From positions 285,845-349,844 of the forward strand of contig NZ_MJIL01000069.1 in assembly GCF_001939735.1 (NCBI RefSeq): a stretch of 64,000 nucleotides of DNA, given 5' to 3'. Shown in pieces: positions 19,818 to 29,371 of the stretch. Within the stretch, counting starts at the first letter, position 1. Each line of letters opens with the position of its first letter. This DNA is from Photobacterium proteolyticum (GTDB lineage: Bacteria > Pseudomonadota > Gammaproteobacteria > Enterobacterales > Vibrionaceae). A program made the translations under genes and the position numbers. The notes beneath the pieces were generated by a model. It did no database searches. It saw nothing but the letters and a program-made list of their open reading frames with translations, and was not told where the DNA came from.

Positions 19818-20603
19818 ATGCGAATAGCTTTAGGTATCGAATACGATGGGGCCAAGTATTATGGCTGGCAGCGTCAACGTGACGTTGATAGTGTTCAGGA
19901 GCGTCTGGAAAAAGCGCTGAGTAAAGTTGCCAACCAGCCAGTTGAAGTACAGTGTGCCGGTCGTACCGATGCAGGAGTACACGGAACGGGCCAGGTCGTC
20001 CACTTCGATGTCGACGTCGAGCGTAAGATGGTTGCCTGGACCATGGGCGCTAACGCTAATCTGCCCAAAGATATCGCTGTTCGCTGGGCGACAGAAGTGA
20101 GTGATGACTTTCATGCCCGGTTTACCGCTACGGCTCGCCGCTATCGCTATATCATCTATAATCATGCACTACGTCCCGCTATTTTGGGGACAGGGGTAAG
20201 CCATTATCACGGCGAGCTCGACGTAGAGAAAATGCAAGAGGCCGGTCAGTATTTGCTGGGTGAGAATGACTTCACATCCTTCCGTGCTGTGTATTGTCAA
20301 TCTCGTAGTCCTTGGCGTAACCTAATGCACCTGAATGTGTCTCGCCAGGGCAACTTTGTCATTATTGATATCAAGGCGAACGCGTTTGTACACCATATGG
20401 TACGAAATATCACCGGGAGCCTGATTAAGGTTGGCCGCGGTGAAGAAAAACCTGAATGGATGAAGTGGTTACTGGAGCAGAAAGATCGCACTCTGGCGGG
20501 TGCAACGGCGAAAGCTGAAGGTCTGTATTTGGTTGATGTTGATTACCCTGAAGAGTTTGGGTTGCCAAGAGCGCCGATTGGGCCGCTGTTTTTGCCCGAT
20601 TGA
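19818..20603 (+). CDS. truA: tRNA pseudouridine(38-40) synthase
   Basis: Isomerises uridines 38-40 in the anticodon arm of many tRNAs. The 261 aa begin [20 protein letters not shown], typical of TruA, and keep catalytic Asp51 in [10 protein letters not shown] and the [10 protein letters not shown] motif of the second half. The family size matches. A good promoter lies upstream and accD follows 168 bases later past a CTAG hairpin, so truA may be its own transcript. The start follows GAACGAAG, a modest ribosome site. Confidence 0.96.
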   Translation: MRIALGIEYDGAKYYGWQRQRDVDSVQERLEKALSKVANQPVEVQCAGRTDAGVHGTGQVVHFDVDVERKMVAWTMGANANLPKDIAVRWATEVSDDFHARFTATARRYRYIIYNHALRPAILGTGVSHYHGELDVEKMQEAGQYLLGENDFTSFRAVYCQSRSPWRNLMHLNVSRQGNFVIIDIKANAFVHHMVRNITGSLIKVGRGEEKPEWMKWLLEQKDRTLAGATAKAEGLYLVDVDYPEEFGLPRAPIGPLFLPD

Positions 20604-20613
20604 CAGAAGGATT

Positions 20614-20642
20614 AGGGGAATAAACTAGGATCTAGTTCCCCT
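20614..20642. repeat. CTAG hairpin between truA and accD
   Basis: AGGGGAA (20614-20620) pairs with TTCCCCT (20636-20642), and the interior ACTAGGATCTAGT can fold further. The loop word is shared with 29348-29360. No T-run follows, so this is more a dispersed palindrome than a terminator. Confidence 0.6.
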
Positions 20643-20771
20643 TTAGCAACTAGTACAACCAGTTTTTTATCTACAGATCGACAACTTTGTGCTTTAATTC
20701 CACCTCGGTAAATTAACGAATTTATAATTCTCTGCTATATAGCCGGGAAATAAGAAGATGAAAGGTCATTC

Positions 20772-21713
20772 ATGAGCTGGCTTGAAAAGATCAAAAGCAA
20801 CATTGTTTCTTCTCGAAAAGCGTCCATCCCTGAAGGCGTATGGACCAAATGTACATCATGTGAACAAGTGCTTTATCACGCAGACCTGGAACGTAGCTTA
20901 GAAGTTTGTCCTAAGTGTGATCATCATATGCGTATGAAGGCGCGTCGTCGCCTTGAAACTTTCCTTGATACGGAAGGTCAGGTTGAAATCGCTGCAGAGA
21001 TGGAGCCACAGGATAAGCTGAAGTTCCGCGATTCGAAAAAGTATAAAGATCGCCTTTCTGCGGCGCAAAAAAACAGTGGTGAGAAAGACGCACTGGTTGT
21101 GATGAAAGGTACGTTATTGGAGCAACCTCTGGTCGCGTGTGCTTTTGAGTTCTCCTTTATGGGCGGCTCAATGGGCTCCGTAGTCGGTGCCAAGTTTGTA
21201 CAAGCTGTCGATGAGGCAATCGCCAATAACTGCGCACTGGTTTGTTTCTCTGCCAGTGGCGGTGCCCGTATGCAGGAAGCGCTGATGTCTCTGATGCAGA
21301 TGGCGAAAACCAGTGCAGCACTGGAGCGCTTGTCTGACAAAGGCTTGCCGTTTATCTCTGTATTGACCGATCCGACCATGGGCGGTGTATCAGCAAGTTT
21401 GGCAATGCTGGGCGATATCAACATTGGTGAGCCGAAAGCCTTGATTGGTTTTGCCGGCCAGCGTGTTATTGAGCAAACAGTTCGTGAGAAGCTTCCTGAA
21501 GGCTTCCAGCGCAGTGAGTTCCTGCTTGAGCACGGTGCGATTGATATGATTGTCGATCGTCGAGAAATGCGCCAACGTATTGGTGGTATTGTCGCGAAGC
21601 TGACTCATTCAACGTCGCCGATGGTGGTGCCGGTTGTTCCGCCTGCGGCTGTTGCCGAGGACGTTCAGGCTGACGATACAGAGTCAAAAGAAGCAGATAA
21701 CGAGAAAGAATAA
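20772..21713 (+). CDS. accD: Acetyl-CoA carboxylase carboxyltransferase subunit beta
   Basis: Zinc-ribbon subunit of the carboxyltransferase that, with AccA, moves CO2 from biotin-BCCP to acetyl-CoA to make malonyl-CoA. The 313 aa show the Cys4 zinc ribbon (Cys27, Cys30, Cys46, Cys49) and the crotonase-fold core with [23 protein letters not shown] and [10 protein letters not shown]. The C-terminal 30 residues are acidic and Ala/Val-rich and probably disordered. It lies between truA and folC, as in E. coli apart from a missing dedA. The start is unambiguous. Confidence 0.96.
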   Translation: MSWLEKIKSNIVSSRKASIPEGVWTKCTSCEQVLYHADLERSLEVCPKCDHHMRMKARRRLETFLDTEGQVEIAAEMEPQDKLKFRDSKKYKDRLSAAQKNSGEKDALVVMKGTLLEQPLVACAFEFSFMGGSMGSVVGAKFVQAVDEAIANNCALVCFSASGGARMQEALMSLMQMAKTSAALERLSDKGLPFISVLTDPTMGGVSASLAMLGDINIGEPKALIGFAGQRVIEQTVREKLPEGFQRSEFLLEHGAIDMIVDRREMRQRIGGIVAKLTHSTSPMVVPVVPPAAVAEDVQADDTESKEADNEKE

Positions 21714-21838
21714 CGTTTTCTGCCATTGAACCGGGTTTGGTTGATAGTTGAAGCTATCAGTAAAGTGCACAAGTGATGTGTTGAGCGAATTTATTCCTCT
21801 CTTTACATGAATTCAAACTCGGTTCAGTGTTAAATTAG

Positions 21839-21853
21839 TACCTATCATAGGTA
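21839..21853. promoter_or_regulatory. Short palindrome before folC
   Basis: TACCTA (21839-21844), TCA, then TAGGTA (21848-21853), a perfect 6+6 bp inverted repeat 20 bases before the folC ATG. It could be an operator or a small leader hairpin; no matching regulator is recognised. Confidence 0.35.
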
Positions 21854-21873
21854 TTAATTTAGAACGATAACAA

Positions 21874-23145
21874 ATGTCCGGACTGACAGCACCACTAGCC
21901 ACCGCTCCATTAGCCGATTGGCTGACTTATTTAGAAAACCTCCACACCAGTGCCATTGATCTTGGATTAGATCGCGCCTCACGTGTCGCTCAGCGCGGCC
22001 AGTTAACGAAACCCGCACCGCATGTTATTACTGTTGCCGGCACTAACGGCAAGGGCTCTACCTGTGCAATTCTGGAAGCTATTTTGCTTGACGCCGGATA
22101 CAAGGTCGGTGTCTACAGTTCCCCTCACCTTGTTCGGTATAACGAGCGTGTCCGTATCAACGGCGCCGAGCTGGCCGATGATGAACATAGCAGGGCATTT
22201 GCAGCCATTGAGATGTACCGGCAGGACGTAAGCTTGAGCCTGTTCGAGTTCGGCACGCTGGCTGCTCTGGAGCTTTTTAAACGCCATCAGGTTGAAGTGG
22301 TTATTCTGGAGGTGGGATTGGGCGGACGCCTTGATGCCACCAATATTGTTGATCATGATGTATCGGTTATTACCAGTCTGGCCGTTGATCATGTCGACTG
22401 GCTGGGTGACGATATTGAAGTGATCGGCTATGAGAAAGCGGGCATATTCAGATCACAGAAGCCTGCAATATGTGGTCAGCCTAATCCTCCGGCAACCGTT
22501 CCTGCTCATGCTGATGACATTGGGGCCAAGCTTTATCAGGTTGGTTATCAGTTTGATTACAAGCAGTCTGAGAATAGCTGGAGCTGGCATTGCGGGGCAT
22601 TTGATCTTAATGACTTACCTTTGCCGTCTCTTCCTCTGCCCAATGCGGCAACGGCACTGATGGCCTTGGGCGCTGCCGAGCTGGATATCAGTGATGAGAA
22701 TATCGCCAATGGTCTGGCAAAGGCGTCGCTGCCTGGTCGAATGGAGCGTGTATCCGACTCACCGCTCGTTATTATGGATGTGGCACATAATCCCCACTCA
22801 GCACAGTACTTTGCCCAGCAGTTGGCTTTAGTTAAGCAGCGCGAAAACAAAGGCCGCATTCATGCTGTTGTAGCCATGCTGCACGATAAGGATATAGCAG
22901 CAACGGTGGCAGAGATGCATGATGTCGTCGATGTGTGGTACCCAGCGTCGCTTGAAGGGCCAAGGGCGGCGACTGCCGATGAAATTATTGCGCACTTGCC
23001 GGGTGATAGTCAGCCTTACCCAACGCCGGAACAAGCTTATGACACAGCGCTGACAGAGGCCGGCGACGAGGATATGGTAATCGTATTTGGCTCGTTTTAC
23101 ACTGTCGGTCAGATTTCCAGTCACTTAGCATCAACCCAGGAGTAG
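21874..23145 (+). CDS. folC: Bifunctional dihydrofolate / folylpolyglutamate synthase
   Basis: ATP-dependent ligase that joins Glu to dihydropteroate and then extends polyglutamate tails on folates. The 423 aa show the Mur-ligase P-loop TVAGTNGKGSTCA (about residues 52-64), the omega-loop region SSPHLVRYNERVRING, LEVGLGGRLDATNIV, and DVAHNPHSAQY in the C-terminal domain. The start ATG lacks a strong ribosome site. Two bases separate its stop from dedD, so the pair is co-transcribed. Confidence 0.95.
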   Translation: MSGLTAPLATAPLADWLTYLENLHTSAIDLGLDRASRVAQRGQLTKPAPHVITVAGTNGKGSTCAILEAILLDAGYKVGVYSSPHLVRYNERVRINGAELADDEHSRAFAAIEMYRQDVSLSLFEFGTLAALELFKRHQVEVVILEVGLGGRLDATNIVDHDVSVITSLAVDHVDWLGDDIEVIGYEKAGIFRSQKPAICGQPNPPATVPAHADDIGAKLYQVGYQFDYKQSENSWSWHCGAFDLNDLPLPSLPLPNAATALMALGAAELDISDENIANGLAKASLPGRMERVSDSPLVIMDVAHNPHSAQYFAQQLALVKQRENKGRIHAVVAMLHDKDIAATVAEMHDVVDVWYPASLEGPRAATADEIIAHLPGDSQPYPTPEQAYDTALTEAGDEDMVIVFGSFYTVGQISSHLASTQE

Positions 23146-23147
23146 AC

Positions 23148-23711
23148 GTGGCAAGTAAATTCCAAAGCCGCTTGGTCGGTACCATTATTTTGGTGGCGAT
23201 CGGTGTTATTTTTCTGCCTGACTTGTTTGATGGCAAGAAGCAGCATTACCAAGAACAGTTTGCCAGTATTCCGCTTCAGCCTGAAATTGGCGAGGAAGGG
23301 GAGTTTGAAGTGATCCCCGAGCCCGAGTTTGCCGAGGTCGATTTGCCGCCGGAGCCTGTGACCGTCGTGATTGATGAGCCGGAGGCGAGCAATACTGTCT
23401 CGGAGCGTGGCACGGTCAAGGTCGAACCTGCCCCAGTCACACAGCCAAAGGTTGGTAACCGAGATAGCGGCTGGGTTGTACAACTTGGTGTATTTCGCAA
23501 TTTTGACAACGCTAACCAACTGGTCAGCAAGCTACGTGATGCCGGTTATCAGGCACATGTTTTTCCCAAGCAGCCTCAGCAAGGTGATCTGGCGCGAGTT
23601 GTTGTTGGTCCGGATGTGTCAAAATCCAAGCTTTCTACCCAGCTCAAAGAATTGGAAAAATTAACCGGTCTAAAGGGCCGATTGCTCAGATTTAACCCAC
23701 TAAACCCTTAG
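23148..23711 (+). CDS. dedD: SPOR-domain cell-division protein DedD
   Basis: Inner-membrane protein whose periplasmic SPOR domain binds denuded septal peptidoglycan. The 187 aa begin with a short cytoplasmic tail, one membrane helix (RLVGTIILVAIGVIFLPDLF, residues 7-26), an acidic Pro-rich linker (about 40-105), and a C-terminal SPOR fold starting GWVVQLGVFRNFDNA and closing with RVVVGPDVSKSKL. The start is GTG with AGGAG upstream, overlapping the folC region by spacing only. The position between folC and cvpA-purF is as in E. coli. Confidence 0.92.
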   Translation: MASKFQSRLVGTIILVAIGVIFLPDLFDGKKQHYQEQFASIPLQPEIGEEGEFEVIPEPEFAEVDLPPEPVTVVIDEPEASNTVSERGTVKVEPAPVTQPKVGNRDSGWVVQLGVFRNFDNANQLVSKLRDAGYQAHVFPKQPQQGDLARVVVGPDVSKSKLSTQLKELEKLTGLKGRLLRFNPLNP

Positions 23712-23725
23712 GTAAACGTTTGCGT
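23710..23725. promoter_or_regulatory. PurR operator of cvpA-purF
   Basis: AGGTAAACGTTTGCGT contains the AAACGTTT centre of the PurR palindrome and is placed as in E. coli upstream of cvpA. Its right half overlaps a possible -35; TAGAAT (23741-23746) is a candidate -10. Confidence 0.8.
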
Positions 23726-23775
23726 TCTCATTTTTTCTGTTAGAATACGCACCAACAAGATGAATATAACAAATG

Positions 23776-24267
23776 ATGATCTGGATTGATTACGTAATTT
23801 TAGGCGTAATAGGCTTCTCTGCACTGGTCAGTTTGATCCGTGGTTTTGTTAAGGAAGCCTTGTCACTGGTAATTTGGTTCGCTGCCTTTTTCATCGCCAG
23901 TAACTTTTATACCGAGCTGGCAGCGTACTTTACGAATATACAGGATGAGATGCTACGTAACGGTAGTGCCATCGCAGCATTGTTCATTGCGACGCTGATT
24001 GTCGGTGCGGTCGTGAACTATGTAATAGGACAGTTAGTACAGAAAACGGGCCTGTCTGGGACAGATCGGGTTCTGGGAATTGTCTTTGGCGGAGTGAGGG
24101 GAGTACTGATTGTCTCTGCCCTGCTGTTCTTTATCGATGCGTTTACAGGGTTTGCAAGTGCCGACTGGTGGAAAGAGTCGCAGTTGATCCCGCAGTTCGG
24201 CGTCGTGATTGAATGGTTCTTCACTTACCTCAAAGACACATCAAGCTTTTTGCCCGGTGCACTGTAG
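23776..24267 (+). CDS. cvpA: Colicin V production protein homologue CvpA
   Basis: Small inner-membrane protein, first gene of the purF operon. The 163 aa hold four predicted membrane helices (about 4-20, 28-45, 61-82, 98-118) and the conserved block [28 protein letters not shown]. The name comes from colicin V export in E. coli; the normal role is unclear and linked to envelope and biofilm phenotypes in enterics. Start set at 23776 by likeness to E. coli MVWIDY; the ATG at 23773 is equally possible. A PurR box precedes it. Confidence 0.93.
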   Translation: MIWIDYVILGVIGFSALVSLIRGFVKEALSLVIWFAAFFIASNFYTELAAYFTNIQDEMLRNGSAIAALFIATLIVGAVVNYVIGQLVQKTGLSGTDRVLGIVFGGVRGVLIVSALLFFIDAFTGFASADWWKESQLIPQFGVVIEWFFTYLKDTSSFLPGAL

Positions 24268-24308
24268 CATCGGTATTTAGACAGTTTGTTTATTCATTGA
24301 TTGTTACC

Positions 24309-24330
24309 AGGGGCGGCAGATACCGCCCCT
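24309..24330 (+). other. Hairpin between cvpA and purF
   Basis: AGGGGCGG (24309-24316) pairs perfectly with CCGCCCCT (24323-24330) over a six-base loop, with no T-run. It may stabilise or process the cvpA-purF transcript, or partly attenuate it. Confidence 0.55.
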
Positions 24331-24394
24331 GCTGATAAGCGTGATTTGGGTAGGCTGTTATAATTGCACTTAATGCGTGACGAGGAATTAGGAC

Positions 24395-25912
24395 ATGTGT
24401 GGTATTGTCGGAATCGTGGGTTCAACCCCGGTAAACCAGTCTATCTATGATGCACTGACCGTGCTACAACATCGCGGCCAGGATGCCGCCGGTATTGTTA
24501 CCCTGGAAAGCAATCGTTTCCGTCTGCGAAAAGCAAATGGTCTGGTACGTGATGTGTTTGAAGCGAGGCATATGCAGCGCCTTCAGGGCAATGTAGGTAT
24601 CGGTCATGTCCGTTATCCGACGGCAGGAAGCTCAAGTGCCTCGGAAGCACAGCCGTTTTACGTCAACTCACCTTATGGTATTTCACTGGCGCATAACGGT
24701 AACCTCACTAATGCAGCCGAAATCAGGGAGACGTTGTTCGAGCAGGCTAGGCGTCATGTCAATACGACCTCTGATTCGGAAATTCTTCTTAATGTCCTCG
24801 CCAATCAACTCGAACATGCTCAGTCCTACCCAATAAACCCAACAGATATTTTCAAAGCCGTTCGCGAAGTCCACCGAATCGTCAAGGGTGCATATGCGGT
24901 TGTTGCTATGGTGATCGGACACGGTATTATTGCATTTCGTGATCCGCACGGTATTCGTCCGCTATGTATGGGCAAGCGTGAAGTCGACGGCAAAACGGAA
25001 TACATGGTTGCCTCGGAGTCAGTGGCTCTCGATGCAGTAGGTTTTGACTTTGTCCGCGATGTGGCACCAGGCGAAGCTGTTTATATTTCCTTTGACGGTG
25101 AGCTCTTCACCGAGCAATGTGCTGACAACCCGACACTAAACCCGTGTGTCTTCGAGTTTGTATACTTTGCCCGCCCTGACTCCTTTATCGATAAGGTGTC
25201 AGTGTATGGTGCCCGTGTTCGGATGGGCACCAAGCTTGGTGAGAAGATTAAGCGGGAATGGGATGATTTGGACATTGATGTCGTGATCCCAATACCGGAA
25301 ACTTCATGCGACAGTGCGCTCGAAATTGCTCGCAGTCTTGATTTGCCTTACCGTCAGGGGTTTGTGAAGAACCGTTATGTTGGCCGGACTTTCATCATGC
25401 CGGGGCAGCAAATGCGTCGTAAGTCAGTTCGCCGCAAGCTCAATGCGATCCGTTCTGAGTTTAAAGATAAAAGCGTGCTGCTGGTGGATGATTCTATTGT
25501 CCGTGGTACGACTTCCGAGCAAATTATCGAGATGGCCCGTGAAGCGGGTGCTCGTAAAGTGTATCTGGCGTCAGCAGCGCCGGAAGTACGATTCCCGAAT
25601 GTTTATGGTATTGACATGCCAAGTGCCAACGAGCTGATCGCTCACGGTCGCGAAGTGGATGAAATCTGCAAGATGATTGGTGCTGATGGCCTGATTTTCC
25701 AGGATCTTGACGATCTGGTGTCAGCGGTTCTGGAAGGAAATCCGGATATCCCGCAGTTTGAAGCCTCGGTATTCAGCGGTAGCTATGTGACTGGTGATGT
25801 CAATCAGGAGTACCTTGAATATCTGGAGTCGTTGCGTAGCGAAGATTCCAAGACTCAGCGTACTATTCAGCAGGATTTGGCAAACCTGGAATTGCATAAC
25901 GAGGGTGTGTAG
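24395..25912 (+). CDS. purF: Amidophosphoribosyltransferase
   Basis: First committed step of purine synthesis: glutamine plus PRPP gives phosphoribosylamine. The 505-aa protein begins MCGIVGIVG, so Cys2 becomes the N-terminal glutaminase nucleophile with no propeptide. HRGQDAAGI and [10 protein letters not shown] mark the Ntn domain; the phosphoribosyltransferase loop is [14 protein letters not shown] (about residues 364-377). Co-transcribed with cvpA under PurR. The E. coli neighbour ubiX is absent; a palindromic repeat and a convergent Yip1-family gene follow. Confidence 0.97.
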   Translation: MCGIVGIVGSTPVNQSIYDALTVLQHRGQDAAGIVTLESNRFRLRKANGLVRDVFEARHMQRLQGNVGIGHVRYPTAGSSSASEAQPFYVNSPYGISLAHNGNLTNAAEIRETLFEQARRHVNTTSDSEILLNVLANQLEHAQSYPINPTDIFKAVREVHRIVKGAYAVVAMVIGHGIIAFRDPHGIRPLCMGKREVDGKTEYMVASESVALDAVGFDFVRDVAPGEAVYISFDGELFTEQCADNPTLNPCVFEFVYFARPDSFIDKVSVYGARVRMGTKLGEKIKREWDDLDIDVVIPIPETSCDSALEIARSLDLPYRQGFVKNRYVGRTFIMPGQQMRRKSVRRKLNAIRSEFKDKSVLLVDDSIVRGTTSEQIIEMAREAGARKVYLASAAPEVRFPNVYGIDMPSANELIAHGREVDEICKMIGADGLIFQDLDDLVSAVLEGNPDIPQFEASVFSGSYVTGDVNQEYLEYLESLRSEDSKTQRTIQQDLANLELHNEGV

Positions 25913-25925
25913 TCCTTCTATTAGC

Positions 25926-25977
25926 TCCTCCCTCTTTTAAAGGGGGAGGTTGGGAGGGGGTTAATTCCACCCCCTCA
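25926..25977. repeat. G/C-rich palindromic repeat, copy 2 (after purF)
   Basis: CTCCTCCCTC, an A/T-rich loop and GGGGGAGG form a hairpin, followed by TTGGGAGGGGGTTAATTCC and CCCCCTC, which can pair again. It lies between convergent purF and the Yip1-family gene, a divergent relative of 14280 and 56641. Confidence 0.75.
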
Positions 25978-25992
25978 CTCGTCTCTATCCGC

Positions 25993-26592
25993 TTAATGGC
26001 TAAACTGAGGTCCCAGTCCGAGATTCCAGAGAATGACTGAGCCGGCAATAATCGATACCAGTAGCACCAGGCCACAGGTCACAATGGAGCTGGAATAGAT
26101 AAAACCGCGCTCTTCAGGAATATGCATCAGAATTGGAACGCCGGTATAAAGCAGATACACCGAGTAGGCGATCCCGATTAGGCCAGCAATCATCAGGAAC
26201 CAGACCTGAGGGTAAATAGCTGCAATACTGACCATGAACAGCGGCGTTGCCGTATAGGCGGCAAGTTCAAGTGCCTGGGTATAGGTCGGCGTCGAACCGA
26301 ATGTATGGCTCATCCAATAAGTGAGGTAGGCGAGAGCAAAGACACCGGCAATGAGTGCAAAATACATGGCAACAGACATGCCTAATGCACTGGATTGGGT
26401 GAGGAAGATTGGTTCACCGACGCCAATTCGCCAGCCGATGAAGACACTGGAGATAAAGGCAAAGGTCGGTGGCAGCAACGCGATCAGCAAGATATGAGAA
26501 AGGCTGCTTTGGAACCCTTCATGTTCCTTGTCAATGGTACGCCATTCTTGTTTCGGGTGTGTATACAGCCCAAATAAATGTCCCAGAATCAT
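25993..26592 (-). CDS. Yip1-family integral membrane protein
   Basis: A 199-aa membrane protein of the YIP1 superfamily, beginning MILGHLFGLYTHPKQEWRTI, a common opening in proteobacterial members. Five hydrophobic segments are visible (about 31-55, 66-86, 100-122, 128-148, 165-188), with the N-terminus probably cytoplasmic. The molecular role is unknown in bacteria. GGGGA precedes the start codon. It stands alone, convergent with purF and separated from the LysR gene by 276 bases. Confidence 0.75.
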   Translation of the reverse strand: MILGHLFGLYTHPKQEWRTIDKEHEGFQSSLSHILLIALLPPTFAFISSVFIGWRIGVGEPIFLTQSSALGMSVAMYFALIAGVFALAYLTYWMSHTFGSTPTYTQALELAAYTATPLFMVSIAAIYPQVWFLMIAGLIGIAYSVYLLYTGVPILMHIPEERGFIYSSSIVTCGLVLLVSIIAGSVILWNLGLGPQFSH

Positions 26593-26822
26593 AACGTTTC
26601 CCCGTTATCTTGTGCGAGATTTTGCACGATAAGATTAATGGTTCAAAGAACACTTTCCCCAAATCACGATTGTGCTCTTAGTCCTTACTGAACAGGACAA
26701 TTAGGAGTCCTTTGTATCAAGTGTCATTGGCTCCTACGCCTCGAAAAAGGGCAGCCAATTGCTCTGTTCAGTCTATTAACGTTTAGTCGGGGTTATCAGG
26801 GTTGGCAAGAAATTGGTACTCA

Positions 26823-26843
26823 CCAGCCGGACATTCCGGCTGG
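26823..26843 (-). terminator. Stem-loop after the LysR gene
   Basis: CCAGCCGG and CCGGCTGG pair perfectly around ACATT. It sits 25 bases past the LysR stop codon on the minus strand but lacks a T-run, so it may be a 3' stabiliser rather than an intrinsic terminator. Confidence 0.45.
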
Positions 26844-26868
26844 AGGTGGAAGAACTATCAGGTAGGGG

Positions 26869-27744
26869 TTAAAGCTTGAAGTATTCGCTCGCGAATTCAA
26901 TGAACAGACGCTGTTTTTCTGGCTGGTAATCGCGGTGGTTATAGAGAAGGTAGACTTCCCGTGGGTTGGCCGACCAGTTTTCAAGAATACGGACCAGCTC
27001 ACCCGAGGCGATATATTTTTCCAGCATCACATCCGGCATCAGTGTGATACCAAGGCCGCTTGCACACGCTTTGCGCACAACATTAAGTTGGTTGGCTTCA
27101 AAACGTCCCCGTTCATTTACCGTGACGGTCTCGCCGTTACTGTCGGTCAGGCGCCAGCGAAGCAATGGCTTGCCTTTGAGCAGGGAATGCTGATGGAGAT
27201 CCTGGGCATGCTTGGGTTCGGCGTTATTTCTCAGATAATCTGGGCTGGCGACCAGGATATCTTTGACCGAATTGATGCGCCGGGCAATCAGTGTTGAGTC
27301 GCGCTGCGGGCCGACTCGAAAAATAACATCCCAATCTGTCGGATCAAGCTGCTCCGGCTCGCTGCTCATATGCAGTTCAATACTGATTGCCGGGTGATCC
27401 TGCATAAACGCATTCAGCATTGGTTGCAGCATCACTTTGGTCAGGTTTGACGGAGCGGCAATTTTCAGCTTGCCAGCCGCTCCCTTGCACTCTTCGCTAA
27501 TGTGCTCGGTAGTATCGACCAACTGTTGCAGCAGAGGGCTACAATCATCATAGAATTTCTGACCGGCCTCTGTCAGTGAAAGTTTTCGCGCGTGACGGTT
27601 TAACAGGCGAATGCTTAGGCACTCTTCCAGGGCTTGGATCCGTCGTGTTAATGTGGCAACTGGAACCTGAGTTTTACGGGAGGCGGCAGTATAGCTGCCG
27701 TGTTCAACAACCATACGAAACAAATTTAAATCGTCAAGCTTCAT
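26869..27744 (-). CDS. LysR-family transcriptional regulator
   Basis: DNA-binding regulator with an N-terminal winged helix-turn-helix (residues 3-61: MKLDDLNLFRMVVEHGSYTA, then VPVATLTRRIQALEE) and a C-terminal periplasmic-binding-like effector domain (about 90-290). It is about 291 aa, usual for LysR proteins. The start is placed at 27744 or 27750 rather than 27810, because the extra N-terminal residues fall outside the family. No divergent target gene adjoins it: rssB is 260 bases away and divergent. Effector and regulon are unknown; similar proteins in Vibrionaceae often regulate efflux or quinone reductases, which is not shown here. Confidence 0.85.
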   Translation of the reverse strand: MKLDDLNLFRMVVEHGSYTAASRKTQVPVATLTRRIQALEECLSIRLLNRHARKLSLTEAGQKFYDDCSPLLQQLVDTTEHISEECKGAAGKLKIAAPSNLTKVMLQPMLNAFMQDHPAISIELHMSSEPEQLDPTDWDVIFRVGPQRDSTLIARRINSVKDILVASPDYLRNNAEPKHAQDLHQHSLLKGKPLLRWRLTDSNGETVTVNERGRFEANQLNVVRKACASGLGITLMPDVMLEKYIASGELVRILENWSANPREVYLLYNHRDYQPEKQRLFIEFASEYFKL

Positions 27745-27953
27745 AGTCATACAATCACTGAAAACTAATAATCGGAGAATGGTATAACAAATTGTGCTAT
27801 GAGGTGTCACTATCGTAACAAGTTTTGCTGTAAATCAATATCAACATGGTTCTACCTACTAAAAAGGGCGATGTTTATGCCTTGAAAAGGTTAATTTTTG
27901 AAGTAGGTTGCATAATCCAATAATTTACGGGCTGAAATCTGCGATAGTTATGA

Positions 27954-27969
27954 CGGAATATTAATTCCG
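27954..27969 (+). other. Hairpin just before rssB
   Basis: CGGAAT and ATTCCG pair around ATTA. The hairpin ends four bases before the outer ATG (27974) and 40 bases before the ATG chosen for rssB. Confidence 0.4.
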
Positions 27970-28009
27970 GCCTATGCTTTTGATAGATTGGTTAGCAATT
28001 CGAGTTTTC

Positions 28010-29143
28010 ATGCACACGCATTCAGATAAAGCCGCATGTCGTCCTGAGCATACTCAGGGAAAAGATAATCATCATTCATGGAGGGCACAACCTTTGCTTG
28101 AGGATAAAGATGTTCTCGTGGTTGAAGATGATCCTGTTTTTCGCAGAATGATCACTGGTTTCCTCGAGAGCCAGGGCTGTAAAGTGCGTGAAGCTGAAGA
28201 CGGGCTGGCAGGGTTACAAGCGCTAAGAGACGGCATCCCTGATGTGCTGCTTTGTGACTTGGCAATGCCGGTATTGACCGGGATGGAGTTTGTCGAAGAG
28301 ATTTCCGTACAGTATCCGATGGTGCCGATTATTGTTATTTCTGGCACTGGTGATATGGCAGATGTTGCTACGGCGCTTCGCCATGGGGTTAAGGATTTTC
28401 TGATCAAGCCGCTGGATAACATCATGGTGCTGAAGTCAGCCATGTTGTCAGTTCTGAAGTCTCAAGATTCCGTGACGGAAAACCGAGATTTTTCTAGTCA
28501 GTGGTTTGGGATCGGAGGCGATGAGAGCTGTGTCGATGAGGAGCTGGAATGGCATATTGAAGAACTCAAGGCCAACCCGAGGGCTGCTCGCGAGTTGTTA
28601 CTGGGTCTGATGCCGGAGACAGAGTCCAAGCAGGGTGACTGGCAGTTGAATTATTGTGTTCTGCAGTCGACCGATGTCCAGCCTGTGCTACTGGATTATA
28701 CCTGGCTCATGGACGGGCGTTTGGCCTTCTACCTGGTCGACTCGTCGACAGATAACGACAATGGCACCGCGACCACCTTGCTTATTAGGGCCTTCTTTAA
28801 TGATTTCCTACGTACTCGGATGGCCGATGAGCATGATATTCGAAGCTTGATTCAATTGATTGAAAAAGGGATGAAACATTCGGGTTATGCCGCGCCGATC
28901 AAAGCTTTATTTGGTATTTTTGATGCCTGCGACAAGAGCTTGTCTGTCACATCGACAGGCTTGGCTGCAATGTTGCAAACCAGTGAAGGTAATAAAGAGC
29001 TGGTTGCTCAGCCCTGGCTTGGTAAAAATGCCTACCAAAATGACACCATCCATTTGCCGCTTTCCGAATCCGGAGGTCGACTATCTCTCAGTGAAATTGG
29101 CTCGGCCAGTTTCAGCCTTACTTTAAAGCGGTGCGGGTTTTAA
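28010..29143 (+). CDS. rssB: RssB-like response regulator (RpoS proteolysis adaptor family)
   Basis: In E. coli, RssB binds RpoS and delivers it to ClpXP. This 377-aa protein has a full receiver domain (VLVVEDDPVFRRMITGF, acceptor Asp83 in LLCDLAMP, Ser/Thr in VISGTGD, Lys in FLIKPLD) followed by a divergent PP2C-like output domain, the RssB layout. The N-terminal 30 residues before the receiver are His-rich. Two starts are possible (27974 and 28010); neither has a good ribosome site. ClpX and ClpP are encoded 8 kb downstream. A 7-bp tandem array follows the stop codon. Confidence 0.85.
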   Translation: MHTHSDKAACRPEHTQGKDNHHSWRAQPLLEDKDVLVVEDDPVFRRMITGFLESQGCKVREAEDGLAGLQALRDGIPDVLLCDLAMPVLTGMEFVEEISVQYPMVPIIVISGTGDMADVATALRHGVKDFLIKPLDNIMVLKSAMLSVLKSQDSVTENRDFSSQWFGIGGDESCVDEELEWHIEELKANPRAARELLLGLMPETESKQGDWQLNYCVLQSTDVQPVLLDYTWLMDGRLAFYLVDSSTDNDNGTATTLLIRAFFNDFLRTRMADEHDIRSLIQLIEKGMKHSGYAAPIKALFGIFDACDKSLSVTSTGLAAMLQTSEGNKELVAQPWLGKNAYQNDTIHLPLSESGGRLSLSEIGSASFSLTLKRCGF

Positions 29144-29219
29144 GTGCGGGCTCTGGTTCCTGGGAAGAAAAGTGCCGAGGAAGAGCTTGATACTTCCTGT
29201 GGGCTTTTGAACATTTCAG

Positions 29220-29288
29220 AACCTAGAACCTAGAACCTAGAACCTAGAACCTAGAACCTAGAACCTAGAACCTAGAACCTAGAACCTA
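29220..29288. repeat. 7-bp tandem array (AACCTAG, nine full copies) after rssB
   Basis: Nine perfect copies of AACCTAG from 29220 to 29282 plus AACCTA. It lies between the rssB stop and a GCGAGAG-type terminator. Like the ACTCGAT array it has a 7-bp period and no mismatch, so copy number probably varies between strains. Confidence 0.95.
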
Positions 29289-29293
29289 AAAAC

Positions 29294-29324
29294 AAAAAAG
29301 CGAGAGCCAATGGCTCTCGCTTTT
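29294..29324. terminator. GCGAGAG-type terminator between rssB and dtp
   Basis: AAAAGCGAGAGCCA pairs with TGGCTCTCGCTTTT. It is symmetrical in A and T runs, so it can serve both convergent genes. The stem matches the fimV terminator at 19654. Confidence 0.9.
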
Positions 29325-29340
29325 GCATTGTATGCTTTTA

Positions 29341-29364
29341 CCTAGGAACTAGGATCTAGTCCCC
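29341..29364. repeat. CTAG-rich dispersed word
   Basis: CCTAGGAACTAGGATCTAG followed by TCCCC. The core ACTAGGATCTAGT is shared with 20624-20636, and the reverse complement at 32771-32784 keeps CTAGGATCTA next to a C/G4 run. Confidence 0.55.
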
Positions 29365-29371
29365 TATACTT

